From assembly GCF_030540835.1 (NCBI RefSeq), contig NZ_JAUOEK010000056.1, positions 62,001 to 126,000 of the forward strand: a stretch of DNA of 64,000 bases, in the 5' to 3' direction. The notes below the pieces were generated by a model that worked only from the letters and a program-made list of their open reading frames with translations, searched no databases and was not told the DNA's origin. This DNA is from Flavivirga aquimarina (GTDB taxonomy: Bacteria > Bacteroidota > Bacteroidia > Flavobacteriales > Flavobacteriaceae). Made by a program: the position numbers and the translations under genes. Shown piece after piece: positions 7,882 through 16,560 of the stretch (positions within the stretch are counted from its first letter, which is position 1; each line of letters starts with the position of its first letter).

Positions 7882-8823
7882 TCAACCCTCTTTTCTATAT
7901 TGTATATGTTGCGATGAAATTTCAGAAGCTGTTATTCCGTTATGGATGAGTATTCGGTAACGTAATACGGTAGGCTCAACATTAGAAAGGCTAACAGCAT
8001 TAGCACCGGGATACGGATATACAGCGTTTTGCATGCTTCTTTTTGAACGTAAAATCCAAGGATTGGGATACCCCGGGTTTTTGTGGTGACTAAGAATCGA
8101 TATACCAGCCATAGAACCTTCATGCCCCAAAGCTCCAGAAATGTCTATCCAACCCCCAGCTTCGATTGGTAGATTTTGTGGTTCAACCATTCCTGTAGAA
8201 CTTGTGAATATAATATCTTCTACTAATTGAATCCTTGGAGAAAAACCACCATAGCCTTTTTTATCCTCCGACCCGCCAATTCGGGTGTTTGGTTCCTTAG
8301 CGATCAAGGCTATTTCTATATCAATTTGACGATAGTTCTGTTTGGTTGGGAATACTGTGATGGTTGTATATTCAGAAACCAAAGGCTTTTTATTTCCGTT
8401 TTCATCCAGCCATAAAGGGGACTTCCAGACTACATGTGCTTTGATGCTTCTTGCTTTTCCTTTATTTTTGAGTGCTTCAACTGAAAGTACTTGCCATTCA
8501 AAATTCTTAATTATCCATCCATCACCAATTCGTTTGTCACCTATATACAGTTGGTGCCATGCCCAGAAAATACCACGATGATGCGGATGGTCTTCTGGAA
8601 AGTCTTCGGTTAGAATTTTACCATCTAAAGAATAAAGCGGATGAATATAATTAGACCGTTTGTATTTACCATTTAGTTCCTTGTTGGCCGTTTGGTAAAA
8701 TAGAATACTGTCTTTACCTTCCTTAAAAAGTACCCCGTCATCTTGAATTTTTAGTTTAACACTTTGAGACAGTACTATTGTATTAAAACATAAAATAAGG
8801 AAGATGCAATTCAAATTTCTCAT
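7882..8823 (-). CDS. DUF6807 (PmoA-like) family secreted protein
   Basis: 313 residues with a signal peptide (NCIFLILCFNTIVLSQS). Characteristic motifs are LTEDFPEDHPHHRGIFWAWHQ and GDGWIIKNFEW, then a beta-sandwich-like body and the end motif SLSNVEPTVLRYRILIHNG. This family is annotated 'methane oxygenase PmoA' in databases, but the label is misleading: members are common in Bacteroidota carbohydrate loci and have a galactose-mutarotase-like fold. Probably periplasmic and sugar-related; exact function unknown. Confidence 0.75.
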   Translation of the reverse strand: MRNLNCIFLILCFNTIVLSQSVKLKIQDDGVLFKEGKDSILFYQTANKELNGKYKRSNYIHPLYSLDGKILTEDFPEDHPHHRGIFWAWHQLYIGDKRIGDGWIIKNFEWQVLSVEALKNKGKARSIKAHVVWKSPLWLDENGNKKPLVSEYTTITVFPTKQNYRQIDIEIALIAKEPNTRIGGSEDKKGYGGFSPRIQLVEDIIFTSSTGMVEPQNLPIEAGGWIDISGALGHEGSMAGISILSHHKNPGYPNPWILRSKRSMQNAVYPYPGANAVSLSNVEPTVLRYRILIHNGITASEISSQHIQYRKEG

Positions 8824-8900
8824 CGGTTAATTAAAAATTAATTAGAATGATATTTATAGGTTTAAAAACTGTTTACTCTATTTGTTATGGTTACTTTTAA

Positions 8901-9728
8901 TCAATTAGTTACCATAGCTATAATTCTTAGTGGTGCTCCGGTGCCACCTTCAATTTTCATGGGTAAAGCAATTATATCAAACCCATTTAAAGGTAATTTA
9001 TCCAGATTAGTAAGGTTTTCAAAAGCAGGAATATCTTCCTCAAGAAGTATGACATGACTTTTGAAATATTCAGATTGACCATAATCAATGCTAGGCGTAT
9101 CGATACCAATAGAATTGATATTGCGGTTTTGTATTAACCATGTTGCGGCATCTGGCGAAAGTCCGGGAAAGTGTAATAATTTAACAGCATGTTCACCACG
9201 CTCATCGGTCCCCAAATATTTAATTTTGTCTGGGTAGTATTTTGAAAATCCGGTTTGTAATAACACGATACTCCCATCTGGAATGGTAGTGCCTTGGCTT
9301 TTCTCCCAGTCCAAAAAATCTTCTATGCTAACTAAATAATCTGGATTATTAGCGGCTTTTGAAGAAACATCAATCTTAATGGCATGTCCAATTAATTTTT
9401 CAAGAGGTATTTCATCTACGGTTTGTCCATTTTCTGCAAAATGAATCGGAGCATCTATATGAGTTCCCCCATGTTCTGCAGTACAAAAGTTATTGGCCGA
9501 ATAATAGTAGCCTTTATCTGTTTGTCCCTTAAAAACAGTATCCAATGTAAATTCCTTAGAAGTTACCCAATAAATGGTTTTATCTGAATAGGTATGAGAC
9601 AAATCAATAATCTTTTTTTGAGAGGTTAAAGATTGTATTGAGGTGGTTTGTTTTTCTGTAGAAGTGGATTTGTTGTTACAGGCAATTAAGGTTGAAAATA
9701 ATAATAGGTAAAAAGCTAGAGTTTTCAT
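8901..9728 (-). CDS. Cyclase family lipoprotein (kynurenine formamidase-like)
   Basis: 275 residues. A lipoprotein signal ends at LIAC (Cys17). The rest is a complete cyclase/KynB-like metal-dependent hydrolase domain: IIDLSHTYSDKTIYW, the metal-binding motif HGGTHIDAPIH (His86, His90, Asp92, His96) and GIDTPSIDYG near the active site. Cytoplasmic relatives hydrolyse N-formylkynurenine or act in polyketide cyclisation. The lipid anchor here points to another, extracytoplasmic substrate. Stands at the head of a three-gene minus-strand group. Confidence 0.82.
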   Translation of the reverse strand: MKTLAFYLLLFSTLIACNNKSTSTEKQTTSIQSLTSQKKIIDLSHTYSDKTIYWVTSKEFTLDTVFKGQTDKGYYYSANNFCTAEHGGTHIDAPIHFAENGQTVDEIPLEKLIGHAIKIDVSSKAANNPDYLVSIEDFLDWEKSQGTTIPDGSIVLLQTGFSKYYPDKIKYLGTDERGEHAVKLLHFPGLSPDAATWLIQNRNINSIGIDTPSIDYGQSEYFKSHVILLEEDIPAFENLTNLDKLPLNGFDIIALPMKIEGGTGAPLRIIAMVTN

Positions 9729-9760
9729 TTTTAGTTGATGGTTTTTATAATGGCATACAA

Positions 9761-9920
9761 TGAACTCGTTTAAACTTTTTCAATTTGCTAAAAAATTGCT
9801 GTTTTCAACTCTGTTTTTGTTTTTTTCCTTCCGTAGCTCTGCTATGCAACTCAAAAAAGCCTTCAACAGAACTAAAAACTTCTAATTTTCGCTTAAATCC
9901 AAAAAGTTTAAACGAGTTCA
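9761..9920. repeat. 160-bp element with perfect 20-bp terminal inverted repeats
   Basis: The 20-bp arm at 9761-9780 (starts TGAACTCGTTTAAAC) is exactly the reverse complement of 9901-9920. No coding frame lies inside. It resembles a MITE or foldback intergenic element. It fills the gap between the cyclase gene and the export operon. Confidence 0.7.
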
Positions 9921-10026
9921 ATAACAAGATTTGAAGATACCATATTTTGCGTAAATATTTTAAAAGAAAGCTTAAAAACCACCAACTAAATATAGTAAGC
10001 CAATTTCTTAGAGTTTCTTTATAAAC

Positions 10027-11430
10027 TTAGTTTACACTTATATTAGAAACTGCTAGAACATTAAATAAACTTGCTTTTGTTTTAAAAAAATCATTTTCGA
10101 GTTGAACGGCTTTAAGTTTAGCATCTATTAGCTTTGATTCTCTGGAGTTGACTAAAAACAAAGAGCTCTCTCCTAAAAAGAGTTTGCGTTCCTCGGCAGA
10201 TAGCATGGTGTTATAATCGTTAACAATAACTTCTATATAATCATTTTGAGTTATATATGATTCTAATTCCTTATTAATGGCATCAATCTTATTTTTGAGT
10301 GTCACTCTTGTAGACTGAATTTCAAATTGAGTATGTTGCATTTTAAGCTTCGCTAATTTTAATTCAGAACGCTCTTTTCTTAAAAACAATGGAAAACTAA
10401 TATTTAAACCACTTTTATAAGCCGAAGTATTAAAACTCCTTGCAATTTCTGGGGTTTGAGATAGGAAGTTATATTGTAAATCTATTTTTGGTAATAAATT
10501 ATTCATTTTCAACCGCTTTTCAATATTTAAACTTTGAAATTTATAATCCAATGACTGTATTTTAGGATGATTATTTAAATCTAAAATATCTATATTAAAT
10601 TGAGATGTATTGAGCGTTTTATCAATGGTTTGCATTGTGTTTTCATCTGGTATCACATGGTCTTTTATTTCAATAGGTGTATTTTCATTTAACCATAAAT
10701 AGTTTGACAGTTCTAATGATGATTTTATAAACTTAATCCTTGATTTTTCAAAATTAAGCCGCCTGTTGTTTAAAGTAATACGGGCTTCTAAAGTATCTAT
10801 TGCCGGACTTTCTCCTACTTCATAGCTCTTTTTTATACCATTAAACCGTATTTCGGCATTTGATAAAAAACTATCATAAACACGTTTTTCATTATAGGTT
10901 TTTAACCAATTAAAGTAGCTTAGAGTCGCTTGATATAAAATGTTGTTAACGAGTATTTGTCTATCAGCTTTAGCTTGATTCACAAATATTTTGGCTTGTT
11001 TAAGCATGGCCATACGCTTATTAATAAGTAACCCTTTTGCTAACGAAACAGATATACCTGCGCTATATAAACCATCTTCTGGAATACTGGCTTCTGGATT
11101 TAAAAAGTCTCCTGTATTTTCTTCGAAATTTCCTTTTATTTCAATACCATACCAGGTAGGTATTTTAAAAGCAGCATTTAACTTATCATAATATTCTGTA
11201 TTCTTAAACTTCTTTCTGTCGTAATCAACTTCCAACTTTGGGTCAAAAGCACCACGAGCTTTCATCAATTTAGCTTCACTTTCGTTAATAACCAGATTAG
11301 CTTGTTTTACGATTGGATGAAACGCTTTTACATAGCCTAAATATTCAGCCAAAGATATCATGGAGGTATTTTCTTGTGCAGAACCTAAGCCGCTAATAAA
11401 TATTAATGTGCACCATATTAATGCTCTCAT
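10027..11430 (-). CDS. TolC family outer membrane channel
   Basis: 467 residues. Cleavable signal (ALIWCTLIFISGLGSAQ) followed by the long helical, internally duplicated OEP/TolC fold. Typical pieces include PKLEVDYDRKKF, LFNKRMAMLKQA-like helices and SPAIDTLEARITLNNRRLNFEKS. It would form the outer-membrane exit duct for the adjacent ABC exporter. Its ATG overlaps the HlyD stop by 4 bp (ATGA), so the two are translationally coupled. It is the last gene of the TetR-ABC-HlyD-TolC operon. Confidence 0.88.
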   Translation of the reverse strand: MRALIWCTLIFISGLGSAQENTSMISLAEYLGYVKAFHPIVKQANLVINESEAKLMKARGAFDPKLEVDYDRKKFKNTEYYDKLNAAFKIPTWYGIEIKGNFEENTGDFLNPEASIPEDGLYSAGISVSLAKGLLINKRMAMLKQAKIFVNQAKADRQILVNNILYQATLSYFNWLKTYNEKRVYDSFLSNAEIRFNGIKKSYEVGESPAIDTLEARITLNNRRLNFEKSRIKFIKSSLELSNYLWLNENTPIEIKDHVIPDENTMQTIDKTLNTSQFNIDILDLNNHPKIQSLDYKFQSLNIEKRLKMNNLLPKIDLQYNFLSQTPEIARSFNTSAYKSGLNISFPLFLRKERSELKLAKLKMQHTQFEIQSTRVTLKNKIDAINKELESYITQNDYIEVIVNDYNTMLSAEERKLFLGESSLFLVNSRESKLIDAKLKAVQLENDFFKTKASLFNVLAVSNISVN

Positions 11431-12788
11431 TTGTTATCTTTTTTAGAAGCCATTTTTTTACTTTCTTGTGGTGTATAATAGTTAGGAGGGAAGCTGTTAA
11501 TTTGTCGCCACAATTCAAACCAAATTGGTACATCTTCAAGTAAGGCAATTGTTTTTGCTCCAGAGCCTACTCTAATGGCTTCTGGCCATTTGTGATCTAC
11601 TTCATCTGGTGCTAATAGTACTCTATATTTACCATTGTTACTAATAAACCTTTCTATAGCAACTATTTTAGCACCATAAGTACCGTATGAAACATTTGGC
11701 CATCCGCTAAAAACAATGGCTGGCCAACCATCAAACAGAATTCGCACTTTTTCATCTACATGAAGTAAGGGTAAGTCTATTGGTTTAACAAAAGTTTCAA
11801 CTGCCAAATCGTATTTAGAAGGCATAATACCAACCAGTGCTTCACCTTCTTTAAAAGTGACTCCAATACCACCTCTTAAAGCTTTGTTTATATAGCCATT
11901 TTGCGGAGCAGTAATATATAATAAACTATGGCGTTTTTTATAGTTAGTATATGTGTTCTCTAGTTTGGTTACTTGAGCTTGGGTATCAAACTGACTAGAC
12001 TTAGCAGTATACATATCACTTTGTGCTTTCGAAATTTTGTCTGCAAACACGGCATGAGTTCGAGATAATTCTAATTTTGCGTTAATGACATCATTTTTAC
12101 TAGCTAGATATTTATTTTCTTGCGAAATAAATTTAGCCTGTGTCTCTTGAAGTTTTAAGCGTTTTTCTTCAACATCTTTCACTGCTTTTAAACCCTCTTC
12201 TTGTAAGGTTTGAATACGATTAAACTGTATGTCTGCAATTTTTAAATTTGTTTTGGCAGCTTCCAGGTCAATACTATCGCTTTTTACTTTTAACTGCGAT
12301 TGCATGAGTTTGTTTTTGGTTAACTCCAGCTTTAATTGTTGCTCATTTCTTAAAGCCGAAATCTGTCTGTTTAAAGCGTTAACTTTCCCTTCATAAGCAT
12401 TAACAGATGATGATTTAGCTTGAATTTGTTCGTTAGTTCTTTCAACCAATTTATCATCAAAATAGTCGCTTTTTATTTCAGAAATCCTCAATATAGTATC
12501 TCCAGCTTTTACAAAATCACCTTCTTGAACAAACCACGCTTCTATACGTCCGGGTATTTGAGACATGATGTTCTGTGGGCGTTGATTAGGCTTTAATGTT
12601 GTTACTACTCCTTGTCCGGAGATGTTCTGCGTCCATGGTAAAAATAGAACGATAAATAATATGATAGCTGCGCCTAGCAAAAACCTGTTAAAGTATTTAT
12701 AGTACTTTTTATTCAAAATGCTTTTCCCAGATTTATACTTTTCTAAATCTATTTTTTTATTTAGTTGATTATGAGATATGTTCAGCAT
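11427..12788 (-). CDS. HlyD family periplasmic adaptor of type I export system
   Basis: 453 residues. A cytoplasmic N-terminus of about 35 residues precedes one membrane helix (about 36-52, FLLGAAIILFIVLFL). The first lipoyl half is IPGRIEAWFVQEGDFVKAGDTILRI, followed by a long coiled coil (about 110-290) and the second lipoyl/barrel part LLYITAPQNGYINKALRGGIG. It bridges inner-membrane ABC protein and TolC channel. A 3-bp gap separates it from the ABC gene and it overlaps tolC by 4 bp. The cargo cannot be told from sequence. Confidence 0.88.
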   Translation of the reverse strand: MLNISHNQLNKKIDLEKYKSGKSILNKKYYKYFNRFLLGAAIILFIVLFLPWTQNISGQGVVTTLKPNQRPQNIMSQIPGRIEAWFVQEGDFVKAGDTILRISEIKSDYFDDKLVERTNEQIQAKSSSVNAYEGKVNALNRQISALRNEQQLKLELTKNKLMQSQLKVKSDSIDLEAAKTNLKIADIQFNRIQTLQEEGLKAVKDVEEKRLKLQETQAKFISQENKYLASKNDVINAKLELSRTHAVFADKISKAQSDMYTAKSSQFDTQAQVTKLENTYTNYKKRHSLLYITAPQNGYINKALRGGIGVTFKEGEALVGIMPSKYDLAVETFVKPIDLPLLHVDEKVRILFDGWPAIVFSGWPNVSYGTYGAKIVAIERFISNNGKYRVLLAPDEVDHKWPEAIRVGSGAKTIALLEDVPIWFELWRQINSFPPNYYTPQESKKMASKKDNK

Positions 12789-12791
12789 AAC

Positions 12792-14459
12792 TTAAAAGTT
12801 TTTAGTTTTAATGTCTCCTTTTTCTAGTGTTACTGATTCTTTACATTTATCTACCCACGTTTCGCTACTACTTACTACTATAAGAGCCCAAGGCCTATCT
12901 TTATGCGTTAAGAAATTTATAATGGAATTTGTTTCTTTTTGGTTAAACCTGTCTAAAGCATCTTCTAAAATCAATACTTTAGGTTTTTTTAAAATGGCCC
13001 GTGCTAAAACAATTTTTTTAGAAACTGTATGAGACATTTGTCTGCCATCTGGATACAATATAGTTTGTAAACCGTTGGTTTGTTCCTTTATAAAATCGAT
13101 AAGACCTACGGCTTTAATCGTGTTATATATTTCATCATCGGTTATAGCAGTATTTCCGAACGTAAGGTTGTCTTTAATGGAAGCTTCAAAAGGTGTTTCC
13201 TCGGTTAATGACATACCTAATTTTGAACGATAGTGATTAAGATCTAAACTTTTTACCGATAAATTATTTACATGAATATTACCAGATGTTGGCTGTATGA
13301 CTCCAGAGATTAATCGCAATAATGTTGACTTTCCAGAACCACTTTCTCCTTTAACAAGGATTCTACTTTTAGAATTAATATTAAGAGAAACGTTATTAAT
13401 TATTGGTTTTTCACGATTAGAAACTTTGTATGATACATCTTCTAATTCAATTTGAATTCCATTTTCAAATGGTATAGTTTCACCATTACCGTTCTCCAGG
13501 TCTTTATCTACGATTTGACCTAATTTTTCAATGGAAGTAAGCATGTCGTAAAAGGGTTCTAATCCTAAAATTAGCTTTTCTACTGAGGCAATTACAAGAA
13601 GAATAATAATTTCGGCAGCTACAAATTGCCCAATATTCATTTCTTGATTTAAAACCAAAGCACCGCCAATTAGAAGCAAACTTGCAGTTACGATAACTTT
13701 AAAACTTATCATTTGAATGAATTGAATGACTAGGATTTTAAAATGGTTTTCTCTAGATTTTAAGTAATCGTTAACTAAAGCATCATTTTTATTTAATGCC
13801 AAATTGGTATCGCCTGAGAGCTTGAAACTAACTATTGTTCTTGCTATTTCCTGTATCCAATGGGCCACTTTATATTTATGTTTAGATTCTTGTAAACTGG
13901 TTTTTAAACCTTTTTCTGCAGTATATTTAAATACGATTAATATTAATGTTAGTAGCAGAACACCAAAAATGATGAAAAAGGGATGGTAAAATGATAGTAA
14001 TATTAAGGCAAACAATATTTGTAATATAGCAGAAGGGACATCGATTAATATTTTAGAAAGCCCCTTTTGTATGGTTAACGTATCAAAAAACCTATTGGCA
14101 AGCTCAGGAGGATAATAGTTGCGTAATTCCGTCATCTTAATTTTTGGAAAACGATAACTAAGTTCAAAAGAAGATCTTAAAAAAATTCTTTGTTGAATCG
14201 TTTCTATAATACGTAATTGCATAAGTTGCAAAGCACCTGAGAAAGCGACACCAAGGGTTACCAGAATTACTAATATAACCCACGATGTAGATATTTGAGC
14301 ACCTTGTATGAGGTTTATTATAGCTTGAATTCCTAACGGAAGCGATAAGGCTACTATACCAGAAAAAATAGCATAATAGAATATTTGTAAAATATCTCTT
14401 TTTTCTAATCGTAGTAATCCAATAAAACGTTTCCAAGGAGACATAGTAGGTTTATTCAT
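12792..14459 (-). CDS. ABC exporter, fused permease-ATPase with degenerate motifs
   Basis: 555 residues. An N-terminal exporter transmembrane domain (about 25-300) joins a C-terminal nucleotide-binding domain (about 335-550). Walker A is intact (GESGSGKST, 371-379) and Walker B is KVLILED (494-500). The LSGGQ signature is replaced by MSHTV (475-479), the Q-loop region reads LTEETPFE and the H-loop reads VVSSSE without His. Such altered HlyB-like proteins occur in Bacteroidota. There is no N-terminal C39 peptidase domain, so it probably does not cleave leader peptides. It lies 6 bp after the TetR gene and works with the HlyD and TolC partners. Confidence 0.85.
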   Translation of the reverse strand: MNKPTMSPWKRFIGLLRLEKRDILQIFYYAIFSGIVALSLPLGIQAIINLIQGAQISTSWVILVILVTLGVAFSGALQLMQLRIIETIQQRIFLRSSFELSYRFPKIKMTELRNYYPPELANRFFDTLTIQKGLSKILIDVPSAILQILFALILLSFYHPFFIIFGVLLLTLILIVFKYTAEKGLKTSLQESKHKYKVAHWIQEIARTIVSFKLSGDTNLALNKNDALVNDYLKSRENHFKILVIQFIQMISFKVIVTASLLLIGGALVLNQEMNIGQFVAAEIIILLVIASVEKLILGLEPFYDMLTSIEKLGQIVDKDLENGNGETIPFENGIQIELEDVSYKVSNREKPIINNVSLNINSKSRILVKGESGSGKSTLLRLISGVIQPTSGNIHVNNLSVKSLDLNHYRSKLGMSLTEETPFEASIKDNLTFGNTAITDDEIYNTIKAVGLIDFIKEQTNGLQTILYPDGRQMSHTVSKKIVLARAILKKPKVLILEDALDRFNQKETNSIINFLTHKDRPWALIVVSSSETWVDKCKESVTLEKGDIKTKNF

Positions 14460-14465
14460 AAATAA

Positions 14466-15137
14466 TTAAGGGTTAATTGTTTTTAAAACTAATGGCATTA
14501 AAAAATCGGTTGGGGTAACACCAAGTTTACAATCTGTCATAGATGCAAAATGACTTTTTAAAAAGTGCTGATGTAGACTGCCTTCAATAATAGTACTCGC
14601 TAAACTGGAAGGGAATTTATAGTCTGGATTTATAGCCGCAATCATATCTTGTAAGCGGTATATAATACGTTTGTAAAGAATAAAATAGCCTTCTTTGTTT
14701 TCTTTGTCTACCTCTTTGGTTAAGAATGATTTAGAATTTTCATTAATAATGATTCTATTTAAAACAACTTCATTAATATGATGGTAATTAGAATCTTTTT
14801 TTATGCTTCTGGTAACAATTTCTATGGCTTTTTTAAGCTTATCGGTAGCATTTAGACTATGTGTTTCGAATACTAATTGGTATTCTATCCAACCCCAATA
14901 CCAAGACGATAAGTATAATAAAAGTTTATGCTTACTTTCAAAATAACGATAAATAGAGCTTTCATTAGAGCCTATAAGTACACCTAGCTTTTTAAATGTG
15001 AAATTTTCGAAACCAGCTTCATCGATTAAAATAATGCTATGTTCTATTATGCGCTTACCTAATACAGAAGACTCAGGGTCTTTTACATAAATTTTCTCAG
15101 GCACTGAAATTTTTAAATTTGATAGTAATTTGTCCAT
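14466..15137 (-). CDS. TetR family transcriptional regulator
   Basis: 223 residues. After a leader of about 25 residues there is a TetR HTH: KRIIEHSIILIDEAGFENFTF, then FKKLGVLIGSNESSIYRYFESKHKLL (recognition helix near SSIYRYF). The C-terminal ligand domain is unlike any I recognise. It is the first gene of the export operon. A perfect 17-bp palindrome overlaps its promoter at 15162-15178, so autorepression of the whole operon is likely. Ligand unknown; a hydrophobic export substrate would be usual. Confidence 0.85.
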   Translation of the reverse strand: MDKLLSNLKISVPEKIYVKDPESSVLGKRIIEHSIILIDEAGFENFTFKKLGVLIGSNESSIYRYFESKHKLLLYLSSWYWGWIEYQLVFETHSLNATDKLKKAIEIVTRSIKKDSNYHHINEVVLNRIIINENSKSFLTKEVDKENKEGYFILYKRIIYRLQDMIAAINPDYKFPSSLASTIIEGSLHQHFLKSHFASMTDCKLGVTPTDFLMPLVLKTINP

Positions 15138-15155
15138 AATTAGTTAGTTTAAACG

Positions 15156-15163
15156 CAAATATA
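15156..15163 (-). promoter_or_regulatory. Export operon -7 element (TATATTTG on minus strand)
   Basis: Plus strand CAAATATA is an exact TAnnTTTG match on the minus strand, 18 bp before the TetR gene start. A TTTC sequence about 20 bp further upstream may serve as the -33 element. Confidence 0.55.
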
Positions 15164-15178
15164 ATAGTATTACTATTA
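15162..15178. promoter_or_regulatory. TetR operator TAATAGTATTACTATTA
   Basis: Perfect 17-bp palindrome (8-bp arms around one central T) filling the spacer between the presumed -33 and -7 elements of the export operon. Confidence 0.6.
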
Positions 15179-15410
15179 ATAAAGAAAATAAAGCCATTAT
15201 TATTGTGAAAACTTTAAGAATTAGAATGAATTAATTTGTTGAAAAAATGGCTATTTAATGGCTATTCTGTGGTACTAGAACATTATTTAAAATAGGAGAG
15301 TGTAAGTTTTATAAAAAAGAGCTGATATTTTATTGGTCTCAAATGGAGTTAAAATTATGTACTTTAGTGCATGTCGCTTTCAGCTTCTAAAAACTTTTGA
15401 CACGAACCAG

Positions 15411-15514
15411 CCTGCCGGCTGGCAGGTTTCACGAATTCACACGAATTCAGTTTTACTATATTTCACGAAGCAGACTTTCAGTCTGCCAAAACGAACCTAT
15501 GGACTTCCAGTCCA
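15411..15514. repeat. Three consecutive REP-like hairpins
   Basis: Hairpin 1 is CCTGCC-GGCT-GGCAGG (15411-15426). Hairpin 2 is GCAGAC-TTTCA-GTCTGC (15470-15486). Hairpin 3 is TGGACT-TCC-AGTCCA (15500-15514). Between them is a direct repeat CACGAATTCA x2 (15431-15450). Hairpins 2 and 3 share the pattern GACTTyCAGTC. No protein-coding gene is convincing here. This is non-coding repeat DNA between the export operon and the eCIS region. Confidence 0.6.
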
Positions 15515-15862
15515 GGAGTGGTTTATTTTCAAGCTTATTATTATATCTATATTTTGAAATTATATTACTACGATTACAATTCTTATTACTAACGTGTTTC
15601 TTTAGTTTGTAATAAATATATTTAAATAGAGAAAGAGAGAACTATAAGAGCCGACAAACCAATCAAAGAAGAATTCAATCCTAACTATTTAGAAACTATT
15701 TGTTTAAAAAGATTAATAAAGAATAATAGATAAAGTACTCAATGCAATTATAATTTAGACTTTAAATTAGTTTAAGTTGAGTAGGTAAGAAAAAAAGCAC
15801 TATAATTGTAAAAAAAATATATCAATAACTATTTTTAGCGTAATTCAATTGTTGTAAAAAAA
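15515..15862. other. 348-bp AT-rich gene-free stretch before the response regulator
   Basis: No coding frame or strong dyad is seen. It presumably contains the promoter of the response regulator gene, but I found no exact TAnnTTTG (nearest is TATTTTTA near 15831). Confidence 0.4.
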
Positions 15863-16534
15863 ATGATAAAAACTATTAAAACGCTTTTAGTCGATGACCA
15901 TCAATTGGTAATAGATTCATATAAAAACTACATTAACCTATATGAAGGATATAATCCAAAAATAAAATTTAAGGTTACTTTTGTTACTGATACTGACGAG
16001 GCTATTAATTGTATAAAAAAAGCAAATACCCCTTTTGGCTTAGTTTTTTTAGATATAAGAATCCCGAAATCTAAAGACGGAAAATTTAAATCAGGCGAAG
16101 ATGTTGGCATGTATATTAGAAATAATTCACCTGAAACCAAAATTATTGTTATTACTGGGTATAATAATTCATTAATATTGAGTAATATTTTACAAAATCT
16201 AAATCCGGATGGTTTGCTTTATAAGAGCGATATTGTATGTAATACACTTTCTGAATCATTAGATAGTATACTTAATGATATACCATTTTATAGTTCAACA
16301 ATTTTAAAACTACTTCGTAAAAAAATATCTAGCAAAATTGTTTTAGATCGTATTGATAAACAATTGCTGAATGAGTTATCAAAAGGAACCAAAACAAAAG
16401 ATTTACCTAAAGCTTTACCTTTGTCCAGAGCAGGTATTGAAAAAAGAAGGCGCAATTTAAAAGAGCTATTTGGTGTAACCAGTAACGATAGTGATGTTTT
16501 GATTAGTTCTGTTATTAAAAAAGGCTTTTTGTAG
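15863..16534 (+). CDS. NarL/LuxR-type response regulator near eCIS
   Basis: 223 residues. Receiver domain (about 1-135) has the acidic pair DDH (TLLVDDHQLV), phospho-acceptor Asp in VFLDIRIP, Thr/Gly switch region VITGYNN and Lys in LLYKSDI. The C-terminal HTH (about 158-223) starts LDRIDKQLLNELSKGTKTKDLP and ends GVTSNDSDVLISSVIKKGFL, in LuxR style. An insert SKDGKFKSGED after the phospho-site is shared with the paralogue at 62653. No sensor kinase is adjacent. It is convergent with the candidate effector gene (27 bp between stops) and a candidate regulator of the eCIS region by position only. Confidence 0.82.
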   Translation: MIKTIKTLLVDDHQLVIDSYKNYINLYEGYNPKIKFKVTFVTDTDEAINCIKKANTPFGLVFLDIRIPKSKDGKFKSGEDVGMYIRNNSPETKIIVITGYNNSLILSNILQNLNPDGLLYKSDIVCNTLSESLDSILNDIPFYSSTILKLLRKKISSKIVLDRIDKQLLNELSKGTKTKDLPKALPLSRAGIEKRRRNLKELFGVTSNDSDVLISSVIKKGFL

Positions 16535-16560
16535 TTCTTAAAACCCAACGAGGCTTTTAT

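Noticed and set aside
15333-15612. Two overlapping small open frames in the hairpin region
   Set aside because: They run through the REP-like palindromes and have no recognisable protein features.
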